Below are positions 25,107 to 33,305 of a DNA stretch of 44,999 nt, piece after piece. The DNA comes from Pseudomonadota bacterium (GTDB lineage Bacteria > Desulfobacterota > Syntrophobacteria > Syntrophobacterales > Syntrophobacteraceae): assembly GCA_023416335.1 (NCBI GenBank), contig JAEZHY010000145.1, positions 1 to 44,999 of the forward strand, in the 5' to 3' direction. A program made the position numbers and the translations under genes. The notes below the pieces were generated by a model. It ran no database searches and was not told the origin of the DNA. It worked only from the letters and a program-made list of their open reading frames with translations. Every line of letters begins with the position of its first letter. Position 1 is the first letter of the stretch.

Positions 25107-25212
25107 CGGCGTGGCGGTCCCGCCGGCTCCCGGCCCGAACACTCTCTGCATGGATGACGTCACCGCAAGACGCCCCGGGAAGAAATAAACTTCGATCTTG
25201 AACTGATTCCCC

Positions 25213-26376
25213 TTATGATCCGCACGTGAAGGGAATGCCGTTTTCGGGCGGGTTTACCGAAAGGATTCGGGCGACGGTTGCCGCAATGTCTGCAAAACTC
25301 GACCTCATCCCCAGACGGCATCCAGCATGAAATCCGTTTCCTGCCGCGAATACGGGGACAATCTCACGTGTGTGGTCCGTCCCGTGGTGAGTGGGATCGT
25401 TGCCGTGGTCTGCCGTTATGATGAGAGTATCGTCGGGTCCGAGTCTGTCGAGGATGTCCGGCAAGCTGCGGTCAAAGTCTTCGAGTGCCTTTGCAAAACC
25501 CGGAACATCGCGCCTGTGGCCGTATTTCATGTCGAAATCCACGAGATTTATGAAAATCAGTCCCGGGAAATCCCTGCCGAGTTCTTCGAGCAGGACGCGC
25601 ACGCCGTCAACGTTGTCGTGCGTGTGAATCGATCTCGTAAGCCCCCGGCCCGCAAAAATATCCTCGATCTTCCCTATTCCGACCACCTCCTGCCCGGACT
25701 CGCTGATGGTATCAAGAATCGTCTTTCCCTGAGGCGGAAGGGAAAAATCCCGTCTTCGGTCGGTCCGAACGTAATTTCCCGGCCCCCCGACAAAGGGTCG
25801 GGCAATAACTCTGCCGACTGCCCAGGGACCTTTCAGAATGCTTCGCGCAATTTCGCAGATTTCGTACAGATGCTCGACGGGTATAACGTCCTCGTGCGCG
25901 GCGATCTGAAAGACGCTGTCCGCACTGGTGTACACGATCGGCATGCCGGATGCCTGGTGTTCCGGTCCAAGCTCCCGGATGATCTCCGTGCCGGAGGCCG
26001 GTTTATTCCCTATGCAGCACCTGCCTGCCCGCTTCTCGAACTCTCGGATCAACTCGGATGGGAAACCGCCCGGAAAGGTCGGAAAGGGCGTACTCGTAAC
26101 CAGACCCGCGATTTCCCAATGGCCGGTAGTTGTGTCCTTGCCCGCCGATCTTTCAACCATGGCGCCGTATGCACCGTTTATCGGAGGATGGGCGGAAAAG
26201 CCGGGCAGAAAAACTCCCGCACCAAGCGAAATCAGATTCGGGATTTTTATTCCTCTGGTTTTCTCCCAGATATGCCCGAGGGTGTTCGCGCCCTCGTCTC
26301 CGTATTCAGCCGCATCGGGAGCCGGTCCTACGCCGACCCCGTCCAGTACGATCAGGCAAACGCGAGGATTGCTCAT
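25213..26376 (-). CDS. deoB: Phosphopentomutase
   Basis: 387 residues, usual size for DeoB. It converts ribose 1-phosphate and ribose 5-phosphate (or the deoxy forms) in nucleoside breakdown, in the cytoplasm with two Mn ions. Family landmarks are complete: [20 protein letters not shown] then [10 protein letters not shown] at the N-terminus; [13 protein letters not shown] with the catalytic Thr; [50 protein letters not shown]; and [18 protein letters not shown] with metal ligands. An AGGA lies nine bases before the ATG. It stands alone between two intergenic gaps; no nucleoside phosphorylase or deoC is adjacent, which differs from the usual deo operon. Confidence 0.96.
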   Translation of the reverse strand: MSNPRVCLIVLDGVGVGPAPDAAEYGDEGANTLGHIWEKTRGIKIPNLISLGAGVFLPGFSAHPPINGAYGAMVERSAGKDTTTGHWEIAGLVTSTPFPTFPGGFPSELIREFEKRAGRCCIGNKPASGTEIIRELGPEHQASGMPIVYTSADSVFQIAAHEDVIPVEHLYEICEIARSILKGPWAVGRVIARPFVGGPGNYVRTDRRRDFSLPPQGKTILDTISESGQEVVGIGKIEDIFAGRGLTRSIHTHDNVDGVRVLLEELGRDFPGLIFINLVDFDMKYGHRRDVPGFAKALEDFDRSLPDILDRLGPDDTLIITADHGNDPTHHGTDHTREIVPVFAAGNGFHAGCRLGMRSSFADIAATVARILSVNPPENGIPFTCGS

Positions 26377-26557
26377 CGAGATATTCCTGACTGACTCAAT
26401 GTATGAAAGTTGAGAATGGATAAGATTATTTTTGCATGAATATGCGAACGGGCGGCCCCGTTTTCAAGGGAGGCGGGGATTGAGCGCCTCACAACTCCGG
26501 TCTGGGATGTACCGGGTTGCTGCACGCAAATTCTCGGGGAGTTGAACAAAGACAAAC

Positions 26558-27295
26558 CTACCGGGCAATCCGGACCCAGAGATTTCCCAATAATTCATAT
26601 ACTGCAATGCTCGATTTCCGGATTGCTTTCACACCGTTTCCAGGCAAGATCTTCTCACTGCAGTCCTTCCTTTCTACCGTGTACTCCACCGGGGCCGGAA
26701 CAGGAAGGAGTCCCTGCTTTTGGAAAAGATAAATGGCGCGCGGCATGTGAGCAGCAGACGTAACCAGGATGAATCCATTATGCTGGACGAGTTCCCTTGC
26801 AAGCCTGGCCTCATCTGCCGTATCCAGGGGCGTTTCATCGACAACCAGGTCCCCTTCCGGGATTCCGCTCGCGACGGCAACCCTGGCGGACGCACTCGCA
26901 CTATTGCCTGTGAGCAATATCTTTGCGTCCGGGTATTCCTTTCGGAGTCTAATTCCTTCCATCGTGCGGTAGAGACTTGAAGGACCCAATTGACTTTCGG
27001 TCGGAAGCTCCCGATCGCACGAACTCTCGCTCCCCAGGACTACTATCCAGCGGATTCCCTCTTTTTTCTCAACAAGCGGCTTATACTGTTGCTCGATTGT
27101 TCCCAGGACGAAATCGGGAACAACACTGGTTGAGAACAGCAGGGCGAGCGCAGTGCCTATTGTTACGAACATCCGCCCCGCTTTTTGATTCCTGCCGAAC
27201 CAGAGGAAAAGCAGGCCTATTATCAGAAAGACTGTAAACAAAGGTACTGGAAAGAAAAGGACCGCAACGAATTTCTTGATATAGAACGTGATCAT
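26558..27295 (-). CDS. ElyC/SanA/YdcF-like DUF218 membrane protein
   Basis: 245 residues. Two N-terminal membrane helices (about residues 8-33 and 41-65) are followed by a DUF218 domain: RWIVVLGSESS, EGIRLRKEYPDAKILLTGN, a small VDETPLDTADEARLARELV block and FILVTSAAHMPRAIYLFQKQ. The layout matches ElyC, a factor in envelope biogenesis linked to peptidoglycan precursor supply and undecaprenyl carriers in E. coli. The motif VLGS replaces the usual VLGGG. The gene is single, downstream on the minus strand is deoB with a gap of about 180 bases. G-rich sequence precedes the start. Confidence 0.82.
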   Translation of the reverse strand: MITFYIKKFVAVLFFPVPLFTVFLIIGLLFLWFGRNQKAGRMFVTIGTALALLFSTSVVPDFVLGTIEQQYKPLVEKKEGIRWIVVLGSESSCDRELPTESQLGPSSLYRTMEGIRLRKEYPDAKILLTGNSASASARVAVASGIPEGDLVVDETPLDTADEARLARELVQHNGFILVTSAAHMPRAIYLFQKQGLLPVPAPVEYTVERKDCSEKILPGNGVKAIRKSSIAVYELLGNLWVRIAR

Positions 27296-27441
27296 TTGCC
27301 CCCCGGCCGTTTGATCTCACCCTCACCCCGCAAGACCATTGCTTTTAGCATGAATTTCTGCTTTCTACTTCAATGAAAATTGTTGGGACTTTACAGCCGG
27401 AATGTTATGTTAAATCCGGCTTAAAAAAAGAAGGAGCAGGA

Positions 27442-27864
27442 ATGTATTCTAGAATGCTGGTATTGCGGTTTCCCAAAGACATCGTTGATAAGCCGATCAT
27501 TTCCAACCTGGTCCGGGATTACGACCTGACTTTCAATATCTTGAAAGCTCAAATTTTCCCCCGCAAAGAGGGAATGCTTGTGATGGAACTTCGCGGCGAC
27601 AGGCGCGATTTTGATAAAGGGCTGGCGTACCTGGAAAAAGTGGGCGTTCTTGTCGAACCTGTCGGACAGGGGATTCGCCGCGACGACGATAAATGCTATC
27701 AGTGCGGGGCCTGCACCGCGGTCTGCCCGACTGGGGCATTGCACATCAAGAGGCCGGACATGCAGGTCTTGTTCGAATCTGAGCGGTGCAGCGCATGTGA
27801 ATTGTGCGTGAAAACATGCCCCGTAAGGGCAATGATCGTGACCTTCGACAAGACACTGGCCTGA
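27442..27864 (+). CDS. NIL-domain ferredoxin with two [4Fe-4S] clusters
   Basis: 141 residues from ATG 27442 (AAGGAG lies about eight bases upstream; the earlier in-frame ATG at 27373 lacks one). Residues 1-~77 form a NIL domain, the ferredoxin-like fold also found at the C-terminus of MetN: RMLVLRFPKDIVDKPIISN, LTFNILKAQI and GMLVMELRGDRRDFDKGLAYL. Then come two cluster motifs, CYQCGACTAVCP and CSACELCVKTCP. In methanogens NIL-ferredoxins take part in sulfur metabolism leading to homocysteine. Here the next gene, 46 bases downstream on the same strand, is mnmA, which thiolates tRNA. A role in electron or sulfur delivery is plausible but inferred. Confidence 0.88.
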   Translation: MYSRMLVLRFPKDIVDKPIISNLVRDYDLTFNILKAQIFPRKEGMLVMELRGDRRDFDKGLAYLEKVGVLVEPVGQGIRRDDDKCYQCGACTAVCPTGALHIKRPDMQVLFESERCSACELCVKTCPVRAMIVTFDKTLA

Positions 27865-27910
27865 GCGATCCGTACCCCGAATCCTCAAGATTTCGCGCGA
27901 AAGCAATCCA

Positions 27911-28984
27911 TTGAAAGTTGCAGCGGCAATGAGCGGAGGCGTCGACAGCCTCCGCACGGCAATTCTGTTGCAGGAACAGGGGCATGACGTATTCGGAATA
28001 CACATGCGATTCCTGCCGGGAGATGATGAAGCGACGGCAGGGATTTTGGCCGAACGTGAGAACCTCCTGAGAGAACTTGCGGAAAAGTGCCGGATTCCCC
28101 TCCTGATAGTCGATCTGCGCAGGCAGTTTGAATCCCTGGTTATCCAACCGTTTGTCGAGGCTTACCTCAAAGGTCTCACGCCCAATCCCTGTGTCACCTG
28201 CAATCCCGGGGTCAAGTTCGGCCTGTTGCTTCAGGAAGCATTGAAGCACGGCGCGGACCGCATTGCAACGGGGCATTACGCCCGCATCATTCCTCCGGAG
28301 ACCTCAGGCAACGGCCGTTACCAACTCGCGCGCGCGGCCGATACATCGAGGGACCAGTCCTATTTCCTGACGGGTTTGAGCCAGGACCAGCTTGCCCATG
28401 CCCTCTTTCCGCTCTGTAAGCTGACAAAGAAGGAGACTCAGGCCTGGGCCGGACAAAAAGGGCTGGACCGGCTCATCACCGAAGACAGCCAGGAAATCTG
28501 TTTCATTCCTTCCGGCAAGTACACGGAGTTTCTCAGGTCCCGGACGGGTGAAGCCCTGTCCGCCCGGCCAGGCCCGGTGCTCGATCTGGACGGGAATCTC
28601 CTGGGCGGGCATAAGGGGATTCATTCCTACACCGTCGGTCAGAGACGAGGACTCGGCATCCCGTCAACCGAGCCTTACTACGTCGTCTCGATCGAACCCG
28701 AAACAAATACAGTCCGCGTCGGCCGATCGAAGGACCTCTTCCTTGAGACCTTTACAGTCTCCAATGTGAACTGGGTTTCGATTCCATGCCCGGAGGAGCC
28801 CATCTCCTGCCAGGTACGGATCCGGAACCTGCACAAGCCCTCTCCCGCCGAAGTTACGCCCCTGTCCGAAACCATGGCCCGGGTTCGGTTCATGGACCCA
28901 CAGCGCGCAGTCACCCCCGGCCAGGCGGCCGTTTTCTATTCCGATGCGCTGCTTCTCGGCGGAGGAATTATTCAAAGGCAGTGA
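27911..28984 (+). CDS. mnmA: tRNA-uridine 2-sulfurtransferase
   Basis: 357 residues. MnmA adenylates U34 of tRNA-Lys, -Glu and -Gln with ATP and replaces the 2-oxygen by sulfur from a persulfide. The PP-loop is AAAMSGGVDSLRTAILL; catalytic Cys94 lies in NPCVTCNPGVKFG, and the persulfide Cys197 in SQEICFIPSGKY; ATGHYARI, RDQSYFLTGLSQDQL and the C-terminal barrel (YTVGQRRGLGIP, YYVVSIEPETNTVRVG) all fit. The start is taken as TTG 27911 because the protein must begin with the strand MKVAAAMSGG; the only nearby ATG would lie inside that strand and no good ribosome binding site is present, so translation may depend on the upstream gene. Confidence 0.93.
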   Translation: MKVAAAMSGGVDSLRTAILLQEQGHDVFGIHMRFLPGDDEATAGILAERENLLRELAEKCRIPLLIVDLRRQFESLVIQPFVEAYLKGLTPNPCVTCNPGVKFGLLLQEALKHGADRIATGHYARIIPPETSGNGRYQLARAADTSRDQSYFLTGLSQDQLAHALFPLCKLTKKETQAWAGQKGLDRLITEDSQEICFIPSGKYTEFLRSRTGEALSARPGPVLDLDGNLLGGHKGIHSYTVGQRRGLGIPSTEPYYVVSIEPETNTVRVGRSKDLFLETFTVSNVNWVSIPCPEEPISCQVRIRNLHKPSPAEVTPLSETMARVRFMDPQRAVTPGQAAVFYSDALLLGGGIIQRQ

Positions 28985-29170
28985 GCAGTGAGCAGAATTG
29001 TTGGGGGACCAAGAACGCTTGTCGACAACTTTTTTGCATTTATTTCGAAGATATACATGGATGAGTGGAGCCATCATTCTGCAGGAGAGACTTCCGGGGT
29101 ACAGATTTTTCGAACCGAAGCCCGGGGACCGGCGGAACTTTTTTTCAGGTCACTGTTCACTGCTCACTGG
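28978..29170. repeat. Inverted GTGAGCAGTGAGCAG repeats in an intergenic region
   Basis: AGTGAGCAGTGAGCAG overlaps and follows the mnmA stop, and CACTGTTCACTGCTCACT lies at about 29151-29170 in opposite orientation. They enclose ~150 bases without coding features. The remaining gap to 29342 has only the ribosome binding site of the next gene. Confidence 0.55.
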
Positions 29171-29342
29171 GCTACCTACGACAACTTGCGTCCCATCTTC
29201 CAATTCTTCGATCGCCTCCTTCCCGTCCTCCGACCTTTCTCCCGTTGAGGGCTAGCCACTCCCGAATACGCTCCTTATGTTTGATTTTTGAACCAAGCTG
29301 CAGACACAGCGATGTTTTGAACCATTACCGGGAGGTGGAGAG

Positions 29343-30080
29343 ATGCCGATCAGAAAACGCCATATTGCCGGAGGTCCAAGAGAGGCAAGGCACCTTCCGG
29401 TTGAATTCGGGATTCCGGGCCGGCAGGGCCCCAGGCTCGATATAGTTCTCAAAGGGGATTCAAAAGGGAGCGTCGAAGCGATCTCGGCCCTCCTTTCACG
29501 AATGAAGGTGCCCGAGGCCGAAATCAGAGTGATTCATTCCGGAGTAGGTGCAATCTCGAAGCAGGACGTCCTCATGGCCATGACGGGAAGCAAGCTCATT
29601 GTGGGCTTCAGTGTTGGAATGGCCCCCAAGCTGGAACGCTGGGTCAAGGAGCACGGTGTCGAGGTCCGTCTCTATGACGTGATATACAGATTGGCCGAGG
29701 ATTTGAAAGAAATCGCAAGCGAACTGCTTCCGGCCGAACCGGAGGAGAAGATCACCGCGAAGTGCGAGATAATCGCAAAATTCAAATCGACCAAAGGGGG
29801 AGTAATCCTCGGCTGCGAGGTCGTTGAGGGAGCCGTCCAGGTCGGCAAGGCTTTCCGGATAGTTTCGGCCATGGGTCCGATTTACAGTTCCAGGATCGAA
29901 TCGCTTCAAATCGAAAAGAACAAAGTCAGGGAAGCCCGTTCGGGGCAGCAGGTCGGCGTCAAGATCTCCGATTTCACCGATGGAAAAGTCGGAGACTTTA
30001 TCGAATGCTATGAGGTCTCGACGCCCAAGAAAACGACCTGGAGCCCGAAGGGAGATATCATCCATCTAACCTTGTCTTGA
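29343..30080 (+). CDS. Free-standing IF-2 C-terminal domain protein (no GTPase)
   Basis: 245 residues that match only the last third of translation initiation factor IF-2. Residues ~30-135 equal the IF-2 C1 domain (LDIVLKGDSKGSVEAISALL, IRVIHSGVGAISKQDVLMAM, VGFSVGMAPKLERWVKEHG, VRLYDVIYRLAEDLKEIA). Residues ~140-235 equal the C2 beta-barrel (KCEIIAKFKSTKGGVILGCE, RIESLQIEKNKVREARSGQQ, GVKISDFTDGKVGDFIECYE), which in IF-2 binds fMet-tRNA. The GTPase domain is absent, and the N-terminal 25 residues (MPIRKRHIAGGPREARHLPV) are not IF-2-like. A good GGAGGTGG precedes the ATG and the frame is intact, so it is probably expressed rather than a remnant. Function unknown; it could bind initiator tRNA or ribosomes. 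Convergent with proC. Confidence 0.8.
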   Translation: MPIRKRHIAGGPREARHLPVEFGIPGRQGPRLDIVLKGDSKGSVEAISALLSRMKVPEAEIRVIHSGVGAISKQDVLMAMTGSKLIVGFSVGMAPKLERWVKEHGVEVRLYDVIYRLAEDLKEIASELLPAEPEEKITAKCEIIAKFKSTKGGVILGCEVVEGAVQVGKAFRIVSAMGPIYSSRIESLQIEKNKVREARSGQQVGVKISDFTDGKVGDFIECYEVSTPKKTTWSPKGDIIHLTLS

Positions 30081-30103
30081 AAACCGGCTCGCGCCAGGAT
30101 CGC

Positions 30104-30919
30104 TTATCCTTTTCCCAACTCCGCCGACCGTCTGGTCCCAGCCAGCACTGCTTCCATTAGGGCTGCCCGCACGCCTTTTTCCTCCATTGCCATAAGTCCC
30201 TCGATGGTCGTGCCTGCAGGCGAGGTGATCATGTCCTTCAGTTCTGCCGGATGTTTCCCGGTCTGATCGAGCATCGAAGCCGTTCCCAGGACCGTCTGCA
30301 CTACCAGTTCACGGGCCGTTTGCCTCGTCAGTCCCACGAGGACGCCTGCATCGATCAATGCCTCGATCACGAGCAGAATATATCCCGGGCCGCTGCCGCT
30401 GAGACCCGTTACGGCATTCATCATCTTTTCTTCGACTTCCACCGCCTTTCCGACTGCGCGGAACAGCGCCAGGCTCATTTCCATCTGTTCCGCCGTGACC
30501 GACTTTCCCTTCGAAAGGGCGGACGCGCCTTTCTGGACCAGGGCGGGAGTGTTCGGCATGACCCTCACTACCGCCGTGCCCTCGGGCATACACCTTTCCA
30601 TCAGGTCGAGAGTGATGCCGGCGGCAATCGATATCAGAAGCACCTTTCGGGAGATGTGGGACCGTAGTTCTACGAGCACGTGAGAGGCAACCTGGGGCTT
30701 TACCGCAATCAGCACGATCCCGACGGAAGCAGCCAGCTCGCCGATATTCCTGCACGTGTTTATGCCGTACTCCCCGGCCAGGTATTCCATCCGGGAGGGA
30801 CTCGCGTCATAAACGAAGATTCTCTCTTTCGTGAAAAGCGATGCAGACAAAAGGCCGCGGATGAGTGCTTCTCCCATATTTCCGCCGCCGACAAAACCGA
30901 TCGTCTCGTTTTCGAACAT
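30104..30919 (-). CDS. proC: Pyrroline-5-carboxylate reductase
   Basis: 271 residues, normal length. ProC reduces pyrroline-5-carboxylate to proline with NAD(P)H. The N-terminal dinucleotide site is IGFVGGGNMGEALIRGLL; the middle has VLIAVKPQVASHVLVEL and VVRVMPNTPALVQKGASAL; the C-terminal helical dimer domain has AVTGLSGSGPGYILLVIEAL, the GLTRQTARELVVQTVLGTA segment, and the end DMITSPAGTTIEGLMAMEEK. It is transcribed away from the paaK operon, so its promoter lies in the 570-bp gap upstream. The end is 24 bases from the IF-2-like gene, convergent. Biosynthetic proline gene without partners here. Confidence 0.96.
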   Translation of the reverse strand: MFENETIGFVGGGNMGEALIRGLLSASLFTKERIFVYDASPSRMEYLAGEYGINTCRNIGELAASVGIVLIAVKPQVASHVLVELRSHISRKVLLISIAAGITLDLMERCMPEGTAVVRVMPNTPALVQKGASALSKGKSVTAEQMEMSLALFRAVGKAVEVEEKMMNAVTGLSGSGPGYILLVIEALIDAGVLVGLTRQTARELVVQTVLGTASMLDQTGKHPAELKDMITSPAGTTIEGLMAMEEKGVRAALMEAVLAGTRRSAELGKG

Positions 30920-31200
30920 GCCCTTCCTCCAAGGCGGTGAGGAATCGCCGCCATTTTATGTAAGATATTTATATGTAATTACATACAGTTGCTGTACTCA
31001 AAGGAGATCCGGGAATGGAACGTCTTTCTCCGAAGAGCCGCTGTGTGCCGGAAACATTACTGCGTCGGTATTCTGCGGTCAATGAGGGAATTCGATAAGT
31101 TGCGGGATTTTATCGGCCGGGAGAAAAATTAATCGGGACAAACAGAAGCGTGCCGGTTGCGGTACGGCAGATAAGGTTTTATTTTCCCGATCAAATTCTA
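30920..31200. other. Divergent intergenic, part with no features identified
   Basis: Upstream of proC and of the paaK promoter. An AT-rich patch at 30955-30985 (TATGTAAGATATTTATATG and a TGTAATTACATACA palindrome) could hold the proC promoter on the minus strand. No gene is seen. Confidence 0.4.
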
Positions 31201-31243
31201 TTGACAGCCCGTTTCGAATCCGGTATGTGAGAATGACTCACAT
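31201..31243 (+). promoter_or_regulatory. Promoter with overlapping operator dyad, paaK-liv operon
   Basis: TTGACA (31201-31206) and TATGTG (31224-31229) are 17 bases apart. Overlapping the -10 and probable start is a 7-bp dyad, ATGTGAG and CTCACAT (31225-31231 and 31237-31243) with a five-base centre. A repressor bound here would block initiation. The dyad resembles a CRP half-site pair but its spacing is one base longer, so the regulator is unknown. Confidence 0.5.
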
Positions 31244-31316
31244 TGGAAAGGCTTATCCTGATGAATTCCCGGTTCTTCTACTTTAGCTTCTTTTTTAGCG
31301 GGTTCTTTTTTTGAGA

Positions 31317-31413
31317 GCCTGCCCGTGGGAGAGAAGTAGCTGAACTGACCGAACGAGAATAAAAGCCATGGGCAGGCGAGAAGGGCCAAAGCCCATGGCT
31401 TTTTTGTTTTTTT
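31317..31413 (+). terminator. Leader terminator with alternative antiterminator pairing
   Basis: AAAAGCCATGGGC (31361-31373) pairs with GCCCATGGCTTTT (31391-31403) and runs into a T tract: an intrinsic terminator upstream of the ligase gene. Its left arm CCATGGGCAGGC (31366-31377) can instead pair with GCCTGCCCGTGG at 31317-31328 (12 bp, one G-U), which would break the terminator. This is the layout of a transcription attenuator. Because a start at about 31235 would place both in the leader, read-through can be regulated. The sensed signal is unknown. Confidence 0.55.
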
Positions 31414-31446
31414 AAGGCCGTGGATTTTGGATCCACGGCCTTTTTT
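31414..31446 (+). terminator. Second leader terminator hairpin
   Basis: AAGGCCGTGGAT (31414-31425) pairs with ATCCACGGCCTT (31431-31442) around a TTTGG loop and is followed by a T run to 31446. It sits in tandem after the first hairpin and 44 bases before the ligase start. The stem is symmetric enough to act in either direction, but no plus-strand gene ends upstream of it. Confidence 0.7.
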
Positions 31447-31489
31447 GTCGGCTTGAAGCAGTATCCAAATAAAACAGAGGAGTGGGGTC

Positions 31490-32791
31490 ATGATTTACAA
31501 TGTCGAATTCGAAACACTGCCCCGGGAAGCGCTCGAGGCAATCCAGTTGCGCCGCCTTCAGGAAACAGTGGAACGGGTTTACGCGACGGTACCCTTCTAT
31601 CGGAAGAAGTTCGAGGAGGCCGATGTCAGGCCGTCCGACATCAAAACCCTCCAGGACCTGAAGCGGCTTCCCTTCACTACGAAACAGGACCTTAGAGACA
31701 ACTATCCTTACGGAATGTTCGCCGTCCCGATGGATAACGTCGTGCGCATCCACGCATCATCCGGCACGACCGGAAAGCCGACCGTCGTGGGGTACACCGC
31801 CCGGGACATTCATACATGGGCGGAACTCATGGCCCGGTCGCTGGTCGCCGCGGGAGCCACCAGAGGTGACATCATCCACAACTCCTACGGCTACGGCCTG
31901 TTCACGGGCGGACTCGGGGTCCACCAGGGCGCGGAACTGCTTGGGGCGTCCCTGATTCCTGTTTCCGGAGGCAACACGAAACGGCAGGTCCTCATCATGA
32001 AGGACTTCCGCCCGACCGGGCTCACCTGCACACCCTCTTATGCGCTCCACCTGGCTGAGGCCGCCGCGGACGCCGGGATCGGGCCGGGAGAACTGTCGCT
32101 CAAATGGGGCATGTTAGGCGGAGAACCCTGGTCTGAAGAGATGCGGCGGGAAATCGAGGAAAAACTCAACCTCAGTGCGGTCGATATCTACGGACTCAGC
32201 GAAATCATCGGGCCCGGCGTAGCCGTCGAATGCCGTGAAGCCAAAAAGGGCCTGCACGTTGCCGAAGACCACTTCATCCCCGAAATCATTAACCCGAATA
32301 CCGGCGAACCTCTCCCCAACGGAGACCAGGGCGAGCTCGTATTCACCTCGATCACCAAGGAAGCTTTTCCCCTTATTCGATACCGCACTCGGGACGTCAG
32401 TTCTCTCGACCGGCAACCCTGCATCTGCGGCCGAACCCATGTGCGGATGAAGAAGGTGACCGGGCGTTCCGACGACATGCTGATCATTCGCGGAGTGAAC
32501 GTCTTCCCGTCGCAAATCGAAAGCGTTCTGATGGAAATGAAGGAAGTCGAACCGCACTACCAGCTCATCGTGGACCGCGAAGGCACGCTGGATACTTTGA
32601 CAGTCCTGGTCGAGGTCGGGGAGTCGGACTTTTCGGACGAAGTCCGGGTCATGCAGGCAATCGAGAAGAAGATTTCCAAGAATATAAAAGAATATCTGGG
32701 AGTAACGGCCAAGGTCAAACTGGTGGAGCCCAAATCCATAGCCCGAAGCGAGGGCAAGGCCCAGCGGGTAATCGACAATCGGAAAATCTAA
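31490..32791 (+). CDS. paaK: Phenylacetate-CoA ligase family enzyme
   Basis: 433 residues, standard for PaaK. It activates an aryl acid such as phenylacetate to its CoA thioester using ATP (AMP + PPi). Motifs: the P-loop [35 protein letters not shown], the AMP site [18 protein letters not shown], the hinge region [20 protein letters not shown], and [20 protein letters not shown] with the C-terminal catalytic lysine region near [16 protein letters not shown] lies about ten bases before the ATG. It heads an operon with an ACT protein and a branched-chain amino-acid-type transporter. In anaerobes such sets are associated with use of aromatic or branched 2-oxo acids from amino acids. Substrate specificity cannot be read from sequence. 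Confidence 0.93.
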   Translation: MIYNVEFETLPREALEAIQLRRLQETVERVYATVPFYRKKFEEADVRPSDIKTLQDLKRLPFTTKQDLRDNYPYGMFAVPMDNVVRIHASSGTTGKPTVVGYTARDIHTWAELMARSLVAAGATRGDIIHNSYGYGLFTGGLGVHQGAELLGASLIPVSGGNTKRQVLIMKDFRPTGLTCTPSYALHLAEAAADAGIGPGELSLKWGMLGGEPWSEEMRREIEEKLNLSAVDIYGLSEIIGPGVAVECREAKKGLHVAEDHFIPEIINPNTGEPLPNGDQGELVFTSITKEAFPLIRYRTRDVSSLDRQPCICGRTHVRMKKVTGRSDDMLIIRGVNVFPSQIESVLMEMKEVEPHYQLIVDREGTLDTLTVLVEVGESDFSDEVRVMQAIEKKISKNIKEYLGVTAKVKLVEPKSIARSEGKAQRVIDNRKI

Positions 32792-32807
32792 CAAAAGGAG
32801 GATTTTC

Positions 32808-33242
32808 ATGGACCATGTGGAGCAGATTTCGGTTTTTCTCGAAAACAAAGCAGGCCGGCTCGCTGAAGTCACCAGGATTCTTTCGGAAGCAAAAATCAAT
32901 ATCCGGGCGCTGTCGCTCGCGGACACCTCCGACTTTGGAATCCTGCGGCTGATCGTAAATGACAACAACAAGGCAAAAGAGGAACTCAAGAAGCACGGGT
33001 TCACGGTCGGTAAAACGGACGTCGTGGCCTGTGAGGTTACCGACCAGCCCGGAGGCCTTCATTACATTCTGCAGATTCTCCAGAAGGCCAACGTAAACGT
33101 CGAGTACATGTACGCGTTTGTCCAGCAGAGCGGCGAGAATGCCGTCCTGATATTTCGTTTCGACAACCTCGACGAGGCTGTCAAATACCTGAAGGAAGCC
33201 AACGTGAAAGTCATTCCCGGCGAGAAGCTCTACAAAATATAA
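32808..33242 (+). CDS. Tandem ACT-domain protein
   Basis: 144 residues composed of two ACT domains: residues ~4-68 ([40 protein letters not shown]) and ~70-140 ([40 protein letters not shown]). ACT domains bind amino acids and normally regulate enzymes. The free-standing two-domain protein next to PaaK and liv genes recurs in related bacteria and probably senses an amino acid, perhaps an aromatic or branched one. It lies 16 bases after the ligase stop with a strong AAGGAGG. Whether it controls the ligase, the transporter or both is not visible. Confidence 0.9.
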   Translation: MDHVEQISVFLENKAGRLAEVTRILSEAKINIRALSLADTSDFGILRLIVNDNNKAKEELKKHGFTVGKTDVVACEVTDQPGGLHYILQILQKANVNVEYMYAFVQQSGENAVLIFRFDNLDEAVKYLKEANVKVIPGEKLYKI

Positions 33243-33245
33243 CAG

Positions 33246-33284
33246 GGAAGCGGGGTCGCCCGTCTTTTGAGCGGCCCCGCTTCC
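33246..33284 (+). promoter_or_regulatory. Strong intercistronic hairpin before livK
   Basis: GGAAGCGGGGTCGC (33246-33259) pairs with GCGGCCCCGCTTCC (33271-33284) including one G-U pair. There is no T run, so it is probably not a terminator. It lies between the ACT and substrate-binding-protein genes, where such hairpins can protect the 5' end of a processed messenger. Confidence 0.55.
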
Positions 33285-33305
33285 AACGGTTTCGAGGAGC
33301 CCAAA

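Larger units (their letters stand above)
24271..25212. other. Repeat-rich intergenic region
   Basis: No coding signal in 940 bases. It contains direct copies of GATGGGTGGGAGCGGAGCGG (24518 and 24884 areas), a unit shared with 16556-16606 at 24641-24691, and an inverted copy of 21422-21495 at 25032-25106. A promoter for the saccharide cluster should lie at 24271-24440 on the minus strand but I could not identify one. Confidence 0.5.

Noticed and set aside
31198..31491. Minus-strand 97-residue frame with a Lys/Glu-rich stretch
   Set aside because: It covers both leader hairpins and the ligase ribosome binding site, has no ribosome binding site of its own, and its composition follows from the T-rich leader.
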